A DNA stretch of 64,000 bases. Origin: Peromyscus leucopus (lineage: Eukaryota > Chordata > Mammalia > Rodentia > Cricetidae). Below are positions 1 to 22,656 of the stretch, piece by piece; the first letter of the stretch is position 1; the number at the start of each line of letters is the position of its first letter. The notes below the pieces were generated by a model. That model saw nothing but the letters and a program-made list of their open reading frames with translations. It did not search any database and was not told the origin of the DNA. The DNA is taken from positions 7,393,501-7,457,500 of the forward strand of contig NC_051069.1 of assembly GCF_004664715.2 (NCBI RefSeq), written 5' to 3'. The position numbers and the translations under genes are program-made.

Positions 1-8
1 TATTAGGT

Positions 9-14
9 TTTAAT
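9..14 (-). promoter_or_regulatory. UBAP1L: Possible UBAP1L poly(A) signal (ATTAAA)
   Basis: On the minus strand these bases read ATTAAA, the commonest variant poly(A) signal, about 70 bases past the UBAP1L stop codon. Cleavage would fall at or just beyond the window edge. Motif seen; use inferred. Confidence 0.4.
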
Positions 15-85
15 AATGCAGTTAGGATGGGTGGTGGGTCTGGTACTTCACTGGTCAGCCATGTGTCACGGAGTATCCTGGCTTG

Positions 86-11825
<11,740 letters not shown>

Positions 11826-11960
11826 CTATGAATAAAGCCCAATACAAAACTATAAACTTACTTAAAACATTGTAAGATGTTTTTTTCAATTATTTTCCTG
11901 TGCCATTCTCCTGCAAGTTATCCTCTGACCTACACACACATGATATGCTACATATGCATA

Positions 11961-12001
<41 letters not shown>
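11961..12001. repeat. (CA)n microsatellite
   Basis: About 20 CA units. Confidence 0.95.
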
Positions 12002-12003
<2 letters not shown>

Positions 12004-12062
12004 GCAGTATTTTTTAAAGAACAAAATAAAGTGGAGAAATTATATAACTGCACAGCTCCATA

Positions 12063-12195
12063 GACTCAGGATGCCCTGGAGCTGGAGTTACAAGTGGTTT
12101 GACCATAAGCTGCCTGACATGGGTGCTAGGAACAGAACTCTGGTCCTCTTAAAGTAGGAAGTGTTCTTACCACACAGCGGTCTCTCAGGCTGAGC
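12063..12195 (-). repeat. B2 SINE fragment
   Basis: Reverse B2 core ('ctggagctggagttacaagt', 'tgacatgggtgctaggaaca') lacking its tail. Confidence 0.7.
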
Positions 12196-12289
12196 TGTGT
12201 TCTTTTTTCTGGAGTGCAGGGAGGTCCAAACCCAGAGCTTTGCTTTCCTAAGCAAGCAACCCTCTCTTTATTAATTCTAAGAAACATGG

Positions 12290-12362
12290 GGCTAGGATGC
12301 TATCTAATGGGACAGCGTTTGCCTGATCTTCATGAGGCTTTGGGCTTGATACCCAGAGCAAC
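12290..12362 (+). repeat. ID-like SINE, diverged
   Basis: 'ggggctaggatgctatctaa…gggcttgatacccagagca' resembles an ID head. An A-rich tail with CAAA units follows to about 12404. Confidence 0.45.
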
Positions 12363-12404
12363 AAAAACAAACCTCCCAACAAAAACAAAACCCACAAAAA
12401 AAAA

Positions 12405-13097
12405 AAAGCCTTAAGTCATAGCAGTTTAGGACTAAAAGGCAACTTCCTCAACCTAGTGAAGAATATCCCCAACCATCTACAGCAAACACCCTGTTCAAAG
12501 CGAGATAGTGAGCGATGTCCTCAAGGCTGTGGCAAACAGGGTGTCAGAGCACTTTGTCTTCTGTCCCATGTGGACCAGATAGCTTGTGCAACAAGGGAAG
12601 AAAACTAATGCACATACAGATTGGAAAGGAAGGAAACAACCATTTTGGTAGATCACAGTTACAGGAGAAAACTCCAAAAGAATCTATGAACAAGCTCTTC
12701 GAATTCATAACACAGTTTAGAAAGGACATTGGCTACGCAGTCACCATGCAAAGTAAATTGCATCCTTATATGTGAATAATAAACCATATAAAAGAATTTT
12801 TTAATTTAAGATTGAATTTTTAAAAATAGACCATTGGTATTTATTGATATTATATACACCACAAAGGATTTAATCTAACACAGTATGTGTAAGACCTCTA
12901 TACAGAAAACCAAAAGCTATTAGATTAAATGGAGGAACATACCCTGCTGGAAGATGATAAACTTCAGTATATAATTCTCTACAAACTGATTTGTAGATCC
13001 CAAAGATCATAATTCTATCACATTTTTGGCATAAATTGGCATGCTAATTTTAAAATTAAATGGGATACAAAGAACCAAGAAAATCCAGGGCAATTGT
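12405..13097. other. Intergenic stretch, no feature recognised
   Basis: AT-rich sequence between UBAP1L and PDCD7. Short open frames are present but have no splice or family support. It may contain old LINE sequence that I cannot identify with confidence. Confidence 0.4.
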
Positions 13098-13261
13098 TTT
13101 TAATGTGTATGTGCATCTACGTGGATGTAAGTGATATGTACGCAGGTTCCCACAGAGGTAAGAGTGTTATGAGCTGCTCAACATGGGATTTGGAGTCTAA
13201 TGTTGGGCCTCTGTAAGCATAGGAAGTGGTCTTAGCCACTGAGCCATCTCCCTAGTCCCAG
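13098..13261 (-). repeat. B2 SINE, diverged
   Basis: Reverse B2 ending in 'cttagccactgagccatctc', the complement of the B2 head. Confidence 0.75.
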
Positions 13262-13339
13262 TGAAATCTTAAAAAAAAAAACAACAACAAAAACCAAATG
13301 AGAAAGAAGAAAGAGGGGAGACAGGCAGAGAGAGAGACT

Positions 13340-13480
13340 ACCAGAGATTGCCTTTAATCTAGCACTTGGAGGCAGAAGCAGGAGAATCTCTGTGTGTGTA
13401 AGGTCAGCCTGGTCCACTTATCGAGGTCCAAGCCAGTCAGGGCTACATAGTGAGACCCTTTCCCCCAAACTAGAGAAAAC
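13340..13480 (+). repeat. B1 SINE, diverged
   Basis: 'gcctttaatctagcacttgg' to 'gggctacatagtgagaccct'. Confidence 0.75.
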
Positions 13481-13848
13481 AAACAATAAAACCCCCCAAA
13501 CAACAAGCCAACAAACAGAAAGAAATGTGTGGTGGTGAGACAGGGGCCTTCAAACAGACCAGAATGGAAATAATCCAGAGACAGCCACACAATACAGGCC
13601 CTTGATTAACGACCATTTGCTCTGCAGAAGAGTAGAAAAGACCGCTCAGTAAATGTTCTGGATCAACCTGATATCCATCTGGAGGGAAGAATGAAGCAAT
13701 CTTGGGTCTGAAGGTATAGCGCAGTGGTAGCGCACTTGCTTAGTTTAAATGAACCTTAGAACTGGAAAAACTTAACCTCTACTTCACATCATACCTAAAT
13801 TCAATCCTACAATTCTAGATGTAAAATAGCAAAGATAAAAAAACAAAG

Positions 13849-13945
13849 CTTGGGGTTGGGGATTTAGCTCAGTGGCAGAGCGCCTGCCTAGCAAGCACAA
13901 GGCCCTGGGTTCGGTCCTCAGCTCCGGAAAACAAACAAACAAACA
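13849..13945 (+). repeat. Well-preserved ID element
   Basis: 'ggggttggggatttagctca' with intact A box and B box ('ggttcggtcctcagc') and a (CAAA)n tail. It matches the ID/BC1 5' domain closely as I recall it. It is a SINE, not a functional tRNA. Confidence 0.85.
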
Positions 13946-13954
13946 AACAAAAGC

Positions 13955-14100
13955 TTTAGCACACACCTTTAATCCCAGAACTAGAGGCAGGCAGAGGGAG
14001 GCAAATCTCTGAGTTCAAAGCTAGCCTGACCTACAGAGCAAGTTTCAGACTAGCCAGGGCTACACAGAGAAACGGTCTCTAAAAACCAAAACAAACAACA
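13955..14100 (+). repeat. B1 SINE
   Basis: 'cacacctttaatcccagaac' through 'gggctacacagagaaacgg' directly after the ID element. The pair may mimic a B4 but the tails are separate. Confidence 0.8.
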
Positions 14101-14191
14101 GTAAAAAAAAAAACAAACACACACACAAAACAAAAACCCAAAAAACAACTCAAAAACCAATATGTGTGTATGTATATATGTATATAAAGAT

Positions 14192-14368
14192 AAGAGTATG
14201 CAATCAAGCCGGACGGTGGTGGCGCACGCCTTTAATCCCAGCACTCGGGAGGCAGAGGCAGGCGGATCTCTGTGAGTTCGAGCCAGCCTGGTCTACCAAG
14301 TGAGTTCCAGGAAAGAAAGCTGTAAAGCCCTGTCTCGAAAAACCAAAAAAAAAATGAGTATGCAATCA
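14192..14368 (+). repeat. Young B1 SINE with 13-bp target-site duplication
   Basis: A near-consensus B1 (14208-14354) is flanked by the exact direct repeat gagtatgcaatca at 14193-14205 and 14356-14368. Confidence 0.92.
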
Positions 14369-14571
14369 TATTTTTTAATTTTATGAGTGTTTTACCTGCC
14401 TGTGTGTTGTGCATGTGTGTGTGCCTAGTGCGTTTCAACACTAGAAGAGGACATCAGATGCCCTGGAACTGGAGTTACAATTGTAAACCACCATGTGGGT
14501 GCTGAGAACTAAACCCAGGTTCCTTGAAAGAGCAGCAAGTGTTCATAACAGCGAGTCATCTCTCTACCCCA
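14369..14571 (-). repeat. B2 SINE
   Basis: Reverse B2 from 'ttttatgagtgttttacctg' to 'gcgagtcatctctctacccc'. Confidence 0.85.
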
Positions 14572-14754
14572 AACAAACACTTCTACTTGTTTGTAAGGTG
14601 TTCATTTTTATGAAACTGGTCTCAAATCAGTGTGCAGGTGAGCCTTTGGATGCTTCAACATCTCCACCCATTCCCAGGAAGTCCAAAGCCTTCATAATCT
14701 CAAGTTGGGGGAATAAAAAAGGGGAGCACAATGAAAACAAAAACAAGTTGCAGT

Positions 14755-15329
14755 GACTGTTTCGAGAGTCCATCATGCTGCTGGTGCTACCACCAGGGTT
14801 GTACAAGGACAGCATTTCCCGCATGGCCATGCAATGGTTGGGTGTCAAAGGTTTTGAACATGATCTGGGTCATCTTTTTTTTTTGGTTTTTCGAGACAAG
14901 GTTTCTCTGCGTAGCTTTGCGCCTTTCCTGGAGCTCACTTGGTAGCCCAGGCTGGCGTACAGAGATCAGTGCTGGGATTAAAGGCGTGCGCCACCACCGC
15001 CCAGCGGTCATCTTTTCATGGTTGCTCTTAGAGTTTAGGGGAGCCTCAGAGAGCAGTGTGGGGTACTCCTCGGGGGCCAAACACACCTCATTGTAGAAGA
15101 CATGGCTAGATCATCTCCATGTGGCCCCGTTTGGTAGCAATGCCTTGCTCCATGGGATACTTCAGGGTCAGGATGCTTCTCTTGCTCTGGCCTTCAACAC
15201 CCACATATGAGTCCTTTTGGCTCAAGTCTACCATCACACCCTGGCAGCTCAAGATGGAGGTATAGACTTGTGGGGGAGCATGGTTGCTGGTGAAGCTGAT
15301 TTTACAAATGTAGCCATGACATCACCCAT
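14755..15329 (-). pseudogene. Actin processed pseudogene, interrupted by a B1
   Basis: The minus strand reads an intronless, decayed actin. From a start-like ATG near 15329 it runs through [54 protein letters not shown] and SLY, to a match with MDS near 14764. Spans with no introns, frameshifts, stops and small deletions mark it as a retrocopy of a cytoplasmic actin (ACTB or ACTG1 type; I cannot tell which). Similarity may continue weakly to about 14640. A B1 at 14879-15005 splits it at the EKM/TQIMF point. It is not expected to make protein. Confidence 0.88.
14868..15016 (-). repeat. B1 SINE inserted in the actin pseudogene, with TSD
   Basis: The reverse B1 (14879-15005) is flanked by ggtcatctttt at 14868-14878 and 15006-15016. 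Part of the B1 middle is deleted. Confidence 0.9.
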
Positions 15330-15451
15330 GGAGAACTGGGTGACTGGGGTGCACTGGCAGTAGAGGACTCTGAGGTCTGTGCTCTCAGGGCAGACATGGA
15401 CTCCCAAGATGAAGGTGTCTTAGAGAAGTCTACAAAAGACTCGTGTTGCAG

Positions 15452-15675
15452 AGCGGTCTCGGTGGCACAGGTCTCTAATCCCAGCTACTTAGAACACTGA
15501 GGTAGAGGATCACAAGTTCAATGCCTACCTGGGCTGCAGAATGAGTTTAAGTCTAGCCTGGGCAATTTAGTGAGACTCTGTTTTAACACAAAAGTAAAGA
15601 GGGTGGGCTATAGAGCTCAGTGGTAGAGTGCTTATGTAGCGGGCAGGAGGCCCTCAGTTAATCCCCAGTATCACA
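15452..15675 (+). repeat. Old B1 followed by an ID element
   Basis: 15452-15597 is a diverged B1 ('aatcccagctacttagaaca'). 15599-15675 is an ID ('gctatagagctcagtggtag'). Confidence 0.65.
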
Positions 15676-15749
15676 TTATATAGATACACACAAAGAAAAA
15701 AAGGCTAACCATGAAAAAAATACTGATAAAAGGGATTAAAGTTAGAAGT

Positions 15750-16110
15750 CTTAGTCATCAGAGTTTAACGACAACCACAGAATGGGAGATGATATTTGCA
15801 AAATATCTCCTAACAAAGGACTCATATTCAGCCTATACAATGAACTTCTACAATAGGAAGTTTTAAAATGTCATTAGGAGGATATCCAAATGGCCAATAG
15901 ATATAGGATGTAATATTTAACCTCTTTAGTCATTGGGTATAGAAAGTCAAACAGTGACCCACACATCAGTCATGAATAGCTCAAATTAAGGCCTGGCCAT
16001 GACATGCTGTTGAAGATGTGAACGTCTGTAACTCTCATGCACTGTTGGGAAGGATGTCAATCAGGACTGGCCCGGTATCTACCAAGGCTGAAATTCTACA
16101 ACTAAAAATG
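15750..16110 (+). repeat. Old LINE-1 ORF2 fragment
   Basis: 'aatgggagatgatatttgca', 'ccaaatggccaatagatata' and 'ctctcatgcactgttgggaa' are characteristic of the 3' part of mammalian L1 ORF2. Frames are broken. Confidence 0.7.
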
Positions 16111-17186
16111 CATCTTCATATCACTTGTCTTTTACACAGGGTTTAATAAGGAGTTCACTGTCTTTGGAAAACAAAATAAAACTCTTTCACATAGAATTCA
16201 AGCTCACAACTACCTATAATGTAAACTAAATTCCTATCACAGCCCGGCAGTTTAGTAACAGTCAGGAGCCAGGACCAGGGTATGCCTCTGGCCCCAAACA
16301 ATTGGTCAGCCCTGGCAGGATGACACAAAGCCCTGCTGCTTGGGGTCACTGTGTGGTCATCCTGTTCCCAATAGTCACGTAGTGACTAATCTGGGAGCAA
16401 ACAGGTCAAGTGAAGGCAGGTGGCCAAAGCCCTTAATTCCCTCATCTCCTCCCCAGTCTATTTCTTCTCATCACGGTGTCTTCCAGCCTTTCGGACTCGT
16501 CTCTTCCTGCCTGAATCCATGTCACTGCATGTCAGTGAGTGGCTACTTATGCCCCTCTATGGGCAAGATCAGACAAGTCTTGGGGGAAAATCTGCCTTGT
16601 CGGCTCATTTTTACTGGATACCTGTGAGGCCTAAGGATGTTACAGGAGACTCAGGAAAGCTAAGCAGGTTTCAACATCCTCAGATTTATCTTTCAGTCTC
16701 AGCTACCCTTGAATTATAGAGAAGGAAAAGCCCAGATTCTATTGAAGCTCCAGAATAAATTCTTGTCCACTTGAGATACAGACATAACAATCCCTCTTCC
16801 CATCTTCCACTCGACATCTGCATCCTTAATAATTGTTTTCTGCACAACCTTGAACTGGCTTCTAATTTGGAGAGTCTGAGGGTCTCTTTCTGAAGAACAG
16901 CAAAGGCCACAGTGGATTGGAGCTAGTTATAACACCCTAAAATGCATCAGGGAGTGCCTCCAGAAGAGGCAGCCTAGTCCTCATGGGGCTTAGGAAAGCG
17001 TTAGGAAATATATGGGGTTTAACTTGGGTATCAAAGGGTAGAAGGATGGATTGTGAGCAGAAAAAATGATCAAAGAGCAGGCATCCAGAGAAGAAACAGT
17101 GGCAGACAGACAGCAGATACAGGAATCTGCAGGGTGGGGTGAGAGGGTCACATGTGAATGAACAGTATGTGAACTCTGCAGCAAGA
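16111..17186. other. Intergenic stretch, no feature recognised
   Basis: No SINE, coding exon or microsatellite that I can support. It could hide the non-coding first exon of UBAP1L, but no CpG-rich promoter is evident. Confidence 0.4.
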
Positions 17187-17332
17187 CTCAGGGTAGATTA
17201 GGGTCCTGCTTGGGAGAACTTTAAATATTTTTATATTTGTTTATTTATTGTGTGTGTGATTCAGGGTAGGTAGATTAGGGTCATGCTTGGGAGGATTTTA
17301 AGTATTTTTATATTTATTTACTTATTTACTTA
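17187..17332. repeat. Tandem duplication, two ~73-bp copies
   Basis: The block containing 'cagggtagattagggtcctg…ctttaaatatttttatattt' recurs at about 17260 with a few changes. The second copy runs into the T-rich tail of a B2. Confidence 0.75.
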
Positions 17333-17336
17333 TTTA

Positions 17337-17389
<53 letters not shown>

Positions 17390-17531
17390 AGTCAGAGGAA
17401 GGTATTGGATGAATCTCCTGGAACTGGAGCTACAGACTTTTGTGAGCTGCCATATAGGTGCAGGGAATTGAACCTGGGTTCTTTGGAACAGCAGTGAGTC
17501 CTCTTAACCACGGAGCCATCTCTCCAGCCCC
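17293..17531 (-). repeat. B2 SINE with (GT)n in its tail
   Basis: (GT)21 at 17341-17382, then a reverse B2 ending 'ccatctctccagcccc'. Confidence 0.85.
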
Positions 17532-18317
17532 AAGGGCTTTAAGTTTTGAGCTGAGTTCTGACTCCAATCAGTAGGTAGCAGACAAAGCCCTGAGGTGCTG
17601 GGATGGGGTGGGGTATACAAGGAAAGCAAGGATGCACTTCAACAAACTTTGTAATCCAGACTTCTCAATTCCCAGCTCATGTGCCCATTGGGCATATCTA
17701 AGTATGGGGCTGGAGACTGGAGAAAGCTGTAGTGACTGGCCTAGGTGGGGGCCTAGCAAGGAATGACTCCCCACTGTACTCTACATGACTTCATCCTTGC
17801 TTAGAGCTTCGATTACCTGCCAACAATTCCCACCTTCTCCATGTCTCTTCTGAGATCAAACTCATGAACACCTGCCTACAAGGCACCTCCCAAGAAGCTT
17901 AGAGTGCCTCTAATTTAACACACACAAAGTGAATTTCACCTTTCTTCCCCCAAATTCCTCCCCAGAGGTCTTTGTCTCAGGTATAATGAGCTGTTGCAGG
18001 GTGCTAACACTCACTGGACACTTTCCTTTACCACCTCCCATCTCAAGTCCTCTGCCAAGTTTAAGAGTCTGCCTGTGGCACCTCCATGGCTAACACGGGA
18101 ATCCAAGCTGGTTTCAGTGTTACCTCACTGAGCAGCTCACCTCTGTTTAACTTCTCTTGTGCTACTATTGCATTTTTGTTCTACACACAGAAGTGTGATC
18201 ATTTCAAACTACAAAATTAAGCCACCATTCTTCCTCTTTCCATAGTTCTCAGGTGCTTTCCAAATAAAAATAAAAATTCTGAAGGCTTGCAATAGCTAGA
18301 CTCTGTGTGTGTATGTG
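17532..18317. other. Intergenic stretch, no feature recognised
   Basis: Unique-looking sequence without supported exons or identifiable repeats. Confidence 0.4.
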
Positions 18318-18463
18318 GTCTTTTTGAGACAATGTTTCTCTAGGTAGGCCTGGCTGCCCTGGAACTTGCTCTGTAGATCAGGCTGGCCTTGAATTTACAG
18401 AAATCTGCCTGCTTCTTCCTTTGAAGTGCTGGGATTAAAGGAATACACCACCACACCCAGCAC
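18318..18463 (-). repeat. B1 SINE, diverged
   Basis: 'tttgagacaatgtttctcta' to 'accaccacacccagc'. Confidence 0.8.
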
Positions 18464-18689
18464 TAGGCTGATTCTTACCCACGTAACTCCAGACAGAGTA
18501 GCCATGGTCCCTTGGCCCCCATAGCACCTCTGCAGAGCTACCATGATTCTGCCTATGTTTTTCTCTCTTCTCAACAATTAAAAACTTTTTCCCCCAGAGC
18601 TGAAACATCACCTGCTCAAAGCACCTTTCTCCAAGAGCAGCTTTCAGCAATCTTTCCTAATCATTTTTTGAGAGTTTTGAGTCCTCCAG

Positions 18690-18853
18690 ACTGTCCTTGA
18701 ATTTCTAAACAGCAGAGGATGGCCTTCAACTTCTGATCTTCCTGCCTTTACCTCCTAAGTGTGGAATCTGGTTTTATAGGGTGCTGGGGACTGAAGCCAG
18801 GGTTTCATGCATGCTAGGTAAGCATGTGCCAATTAAACTACATTCCCAGCTCC
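18690..18853 (-). repeat. B4-type SINE (B1 + ID, reverse)
   Basis: A B1-like part is followed by 'gaagccagggtttcatgcat…taaactacattcccagc', the complement of an ID head. Confidence 0.55.
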
Positions 18854-20054
18854 CTCCTCCATTTACTCTGACCTTAGTGTATGCTGTGAACCAGGACACA
18901 CATGTAGATGGAACAGTGACTTACTCTTACTACATGACACTTTACATAATCTCACTTAACTGTGTTATCTGTCTGAAGTCAGTTCCTACTTTGTGATCTC
19001 ATAGAGCCCTCTAAATACTCAGAACAGTTTTGGATTGTTGTATTAACGGCCATCTTCCTTTTAACCTGTGTTCTCTGTGGGGTTATAAGATATTTCTCAG
19101 CATCCACGAGCACTCTGTATGAAACATCTGGGCAATGAAAATACAGATGTGTTAGTAGCACCATCACAGTGACAATGAAGAACTCTTCCAGTGCAGCTAC
19201 GGTATCAGTGAAAACTAGTCTAGATGGAGAAAGATGGAGAAAGCTTTCACAAAGTTTTTACTTCTCTTAACACCAGGAAAGCAGGAATTCTGTTCACTCC
19301 TTTTTATGCTCTTAGCACCTAAGTTACAATACCTGGAAAATGGAAAACCAAAAGCCATCTCCCAAAGGATACAGCTCTAATCCTCGCTTCCTCATCCTCA
19401 CAGGAACCAATAAAGCTGAAACTACCTACTGATGTGCGGTCATACAAGGCAAACACCACACCACCTGCCTCGAACGCCTCAATTTTTGATTCAGAAATTA
19501 TGAGAAAACAAGCTTATTCCAAAGCCAAATGGAATTTGCTTTGGAAACAAATTCTTCAGCAGCAGCCAGGTGTGGCAATGAGGAACTTCTGTGTAGATCT
19601 ATACAAAAGTACACAGCTCGTTCAAGTTAACTCACAAGGTAAAGCAGAAACATGTATCAGCTGAAAGAAGCATTTTTAAATGTATGGTTAAAAAAAAAGA
19701 AGCTATCTGGAAATAAGACACAGTTTGTACTTACCTTGTAATCTCCAGGAGAGCTTCCCTGTGGACAGACTATGAAGACATGAACAGTACAACAGATGGT
19801 GTAATCCCAGCTAAGCTTTTTTAAAAGTCACATGGACATGGAAACATAAAGAGTTTTAGAGAGATTAAGCTGGCTGGCTTGTTGCAGCAAATTCTCAGAC
19901 AGCAGACTCCACTAAATACTTAGTATTTAACATACAATGACTCTTTCCACTCATGGCTTGTGTTTACCTAATTCCTTAAAAACTTGTGTTAGTCTCTTAC
20001 AAGTCCTGGTTTGGGGATGTGTGTATTTTTTTTCCATATAGAATATAATTAATC
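18854..20054. other. Intergenic stretch, no feature recognised
   Basis: AT-rich; scattered short open frames only. One donor-like 'acttaccttg' at 19731-19740 on the minus strand has no supporting coding frame. Confidence 0.35.
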
Positions 20055-20279
20055 TGGGCCCAGAGCAGAGGCTCAGTGGTTAAAAGTACTGGCTGCTCTT
20101 CCAGAGGACCTGGGTTTGATCCCCAGCATCCATATGGTGGCTCAGAACCATCTCTAACTCCAATACCAAGGGACTGGACTCTCTTCTGGCCTGTGGGCAC
20201 CAGGCATGCATGAAGTGCAAACACATACATGCAGGCATAACACCCATTAACATAAAATAGTAAGAAATATTTTTAAGAA
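20055..20279 (+). repeat. B2 SINE
   Basis: 'ggctcagtggttaaaagtac' and 'ctggcctgtgggcaccaggc' within a full-length B2. Confidence 0.88.
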
Positions 20280-20445
20280 ATATGATAAATCAACAATTAG
20301 TTAACTTTCTGATTTATCTTTGAATTTTATTTCATTTTATTAAACATTGATGTTGAATATATGTAGAATTTAGGTAAAAGTGAAAAATCAAAAAAAAAAT
20401 GAATTGGCGAAGGTAAACAGAATTATATATCTAAATTCTGCTGAT

Positions 20446-20830
20446 TGAAAAGACTAAGATGGCCGGGCGGTGGTGGCGCACGCCTTTAATCCCAGCACTC
20501 AGGAGGCAGAGGCAGGCGGATCTCTGTGAGTTCGAGGCCAGCCTGGGCTACCAAGTGAGTTCCAGGAAAGGCGCAAAGCTACACAGAGAAACCCTGTCTT
20601 GAAAAACCAAAAAAAAAAAAAAAAAAGAAAAGACTAAGATGACGGGCGGTGGTGGCACATGCCTTCAATCCCAGCACTTGGGAGGCAGAGGCAGGCGGAT
20701 CTCTGTGAGGCCAGCCTGGTCTAGTGAGTTCCAGGACAGATTCCCAAGCTACACAGAGAAACCCTGTCTTGAAAAACTAAAAAAAAAAAAAAAAAAAAAA
20801 AAAAAAGAAAGAAAGAAAGAAAGAAAGGAA
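20446..20830 (+). repeat. Two adjacent B1 SINEs; the first has a perfect TSD
   Basis: The first B1 (20461-20625) is flanked by gaaaagactaagatg on both sides. The second (20642-20780) starts immediately after the right-hand duplicate and ends in a long A run that decays to (GAAA)n. Confidence 0.9.
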
Positions 20831-20835
20831 AAAAA

Positions 20836-21583
20836 AAACCTAAGAAATGACCAATGGCAGTTGCTACAGCTCACAGGCAGGCAATATACCAGGAAACTTA
20901 GCAAACGAAAAACGAACAAAAATAACACTCTCTTTATAAGAGCCTTGCCAACACCAAATATAGATCAGGAGTAGCTTTTCTCCACTCAGAGTTCAATGCC
21001 TCCTTTTCTGGGTCAGTTGCTGAACCTCCCTAGTTCCTGCCCATCAACGCTGGTATCCATGGTGACAGGGCCATACTGTCACAACTCATACAATCCATTG
21101 CTGCTCTTCCTGCAGCTCATCTCGGAGCAGGAAGTGAAGAGTTCAAAGGAAAAGGTACACAGGCCTGTCGGTCAGGGGAAGCTAACTGTATCAGACCTTA
21201 AAACTCATAAGCTCAGACACACTGGGAAAAAACAGCCCATTCCCTAGCTGTCCGGTATAAAGCAGTTCTGTTCCCTAGGCGTACAGTAGAATGCACAACT
21301 GAGCAATATATATTAAACTACAAAAAGGGACAAGGGTGTTAGTATGTCACACCTTAAGGGCTCCCAATTCCACATCATTTCCAAAGTTGATGGTGATCTT
21401 TCTTGCTATCCAGAGTCAGATTTTACAGCCCAAGCTTTGCATTTACAATCATTTTTCTGCAGCAAACACCTGTTTATTAAATTTGGAGTGAAATGCTTTA
21501 GCAATGTGAAGATGAAATGTGTTAAATGATTCAAGAGAGGATAAATCAGGGGCAAAGGCTCAAACGAAAAGTGAAAAATGGTA
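20836..21583. other. Region downstream of PDCD7, no gene recognised
   Basis: No coding frame supported. Two minus-strand AATAAA motifs (21473-21478 and 21584-21589) could end the PDCD7 transcript, but I cannot choose between them. Confidence 0.35.
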
Positions 21584-21589
21584 TTTATT
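21584..21589 (-). promoter_or_regulatory. PDCD7: Candidate PDCD7 poly(A) signal (AATAAA)
   Basis: AATAAA on the minus strand about 945 bases past the PDCD7 stop, followed by T-rich sequence. A second AATAAA lies at 21473-21478. Either would imply a 3' UTR of about 1 kb. Confidence 0.35.
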
Positions 21590-22532
21590 TAGCTTTTAGG
21601 AAATTAAATAACAAAACCCAGAATAAAGCAAAACAAAAACCATAACATGTCATATGACTGATCATGTCCAAGCACAATAGCTCTTATTAATGAATATAAA
21701 AAATAAAATTTACCATTCATATTTGCTCTTTTCCCAACTTTTACTATATGGATATTTTTGGAAGCTTGAGCTAAGGGGGGGAAAATCCCAGAGCTACTCC
21801 AGTCCCTACCATGTGACTGAGATTACGGTCCCATAGGGAAACACGTTTCTATTCCTGGAGACCCCACAGCTAGATCCCTCGGAACTCTATAGACTGGCGC
21901 TTTCACGAGGAACACAAGCACTGTCTGTCAGAGCACGAGCTGACCTGGTCTGGCCCTTGGGTTTTCTAAGCTCTCCACAGGACAGACACCAGTTCTAAGC
22001 CGTCAGCATTCCTGGCAGCCCAGTCTACAGCCACTGCCAGGGTCCTCAGGAGCAGCCTCCCAACTGCACCAGACTGGGGTTAACAGAACTGTAGGTCAAA
22101 CTCTGACCTGCACTCCTGGGAGCTGGAGGGCAGTTGGTATGGGAGACCAGGAGTAGGGTGCTACCTCTCCTCAGTGAACACCTTCAAGCAGTAACCAAGT
22201 GCTGACCGTACTTACCCACCAAAATACAACAAACTACAGCAAATAGCAGGCCACATCAGACCAAGCCCCTCAAAACAGAGGCAGATTTACTGAATGAAGG
22301 CCACTGCCGTGCTAATAACCTCAGTTCATCTAGGCCCTTTCCTGATGAACCTTAGTATCTCCTGCTAAAGAGGCACGCTGGCCAGGGCAGGGCACAGAAG
22401 GAAGCAGACTTCCAGCCAGGAAGGACAATGCCACATGGAGCTGAAGGTTTGCAGAAGACCACAGCAGGGATGACAGCATCGTAGCATCTAGAGCTGCAGT
22501 GCTCGCCTGTGGGACCACGCTCCTGGAGCCTC

Positions 22533-22656
22533 TTAATGCAGCTTAACAGCCGTTGCCCAGATGTCATTGCTGGGGATCGGGGGAAGGACCCATCCTTGGG
22601 GAACGGAGTTGCCTTTAGGATGATCAGACGGCACCAGGTACTGATCCCAATCATGC
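22533..22656 (-). CDS. PDCD7: PDCD7 coding exon 5 (terminal)
   Basis: Acceptor cttattaag|G completes an arginine codon (AG|G). The exon encodes HDWDQYLVPSDHPKG through TAVKLH and stops at TAA (22533-22535). It is too short for a simple ORF scan but matches the mammalian C terminus residue by residue. Confidence 0.95.

Noticed and set aside
13849..13945. Possible tRNA gene
   Set aside because: A and B boxes are present, but the A-rich tail, lack of a cloverleaf 3' half and BC1-like wording identify an ID SINE.
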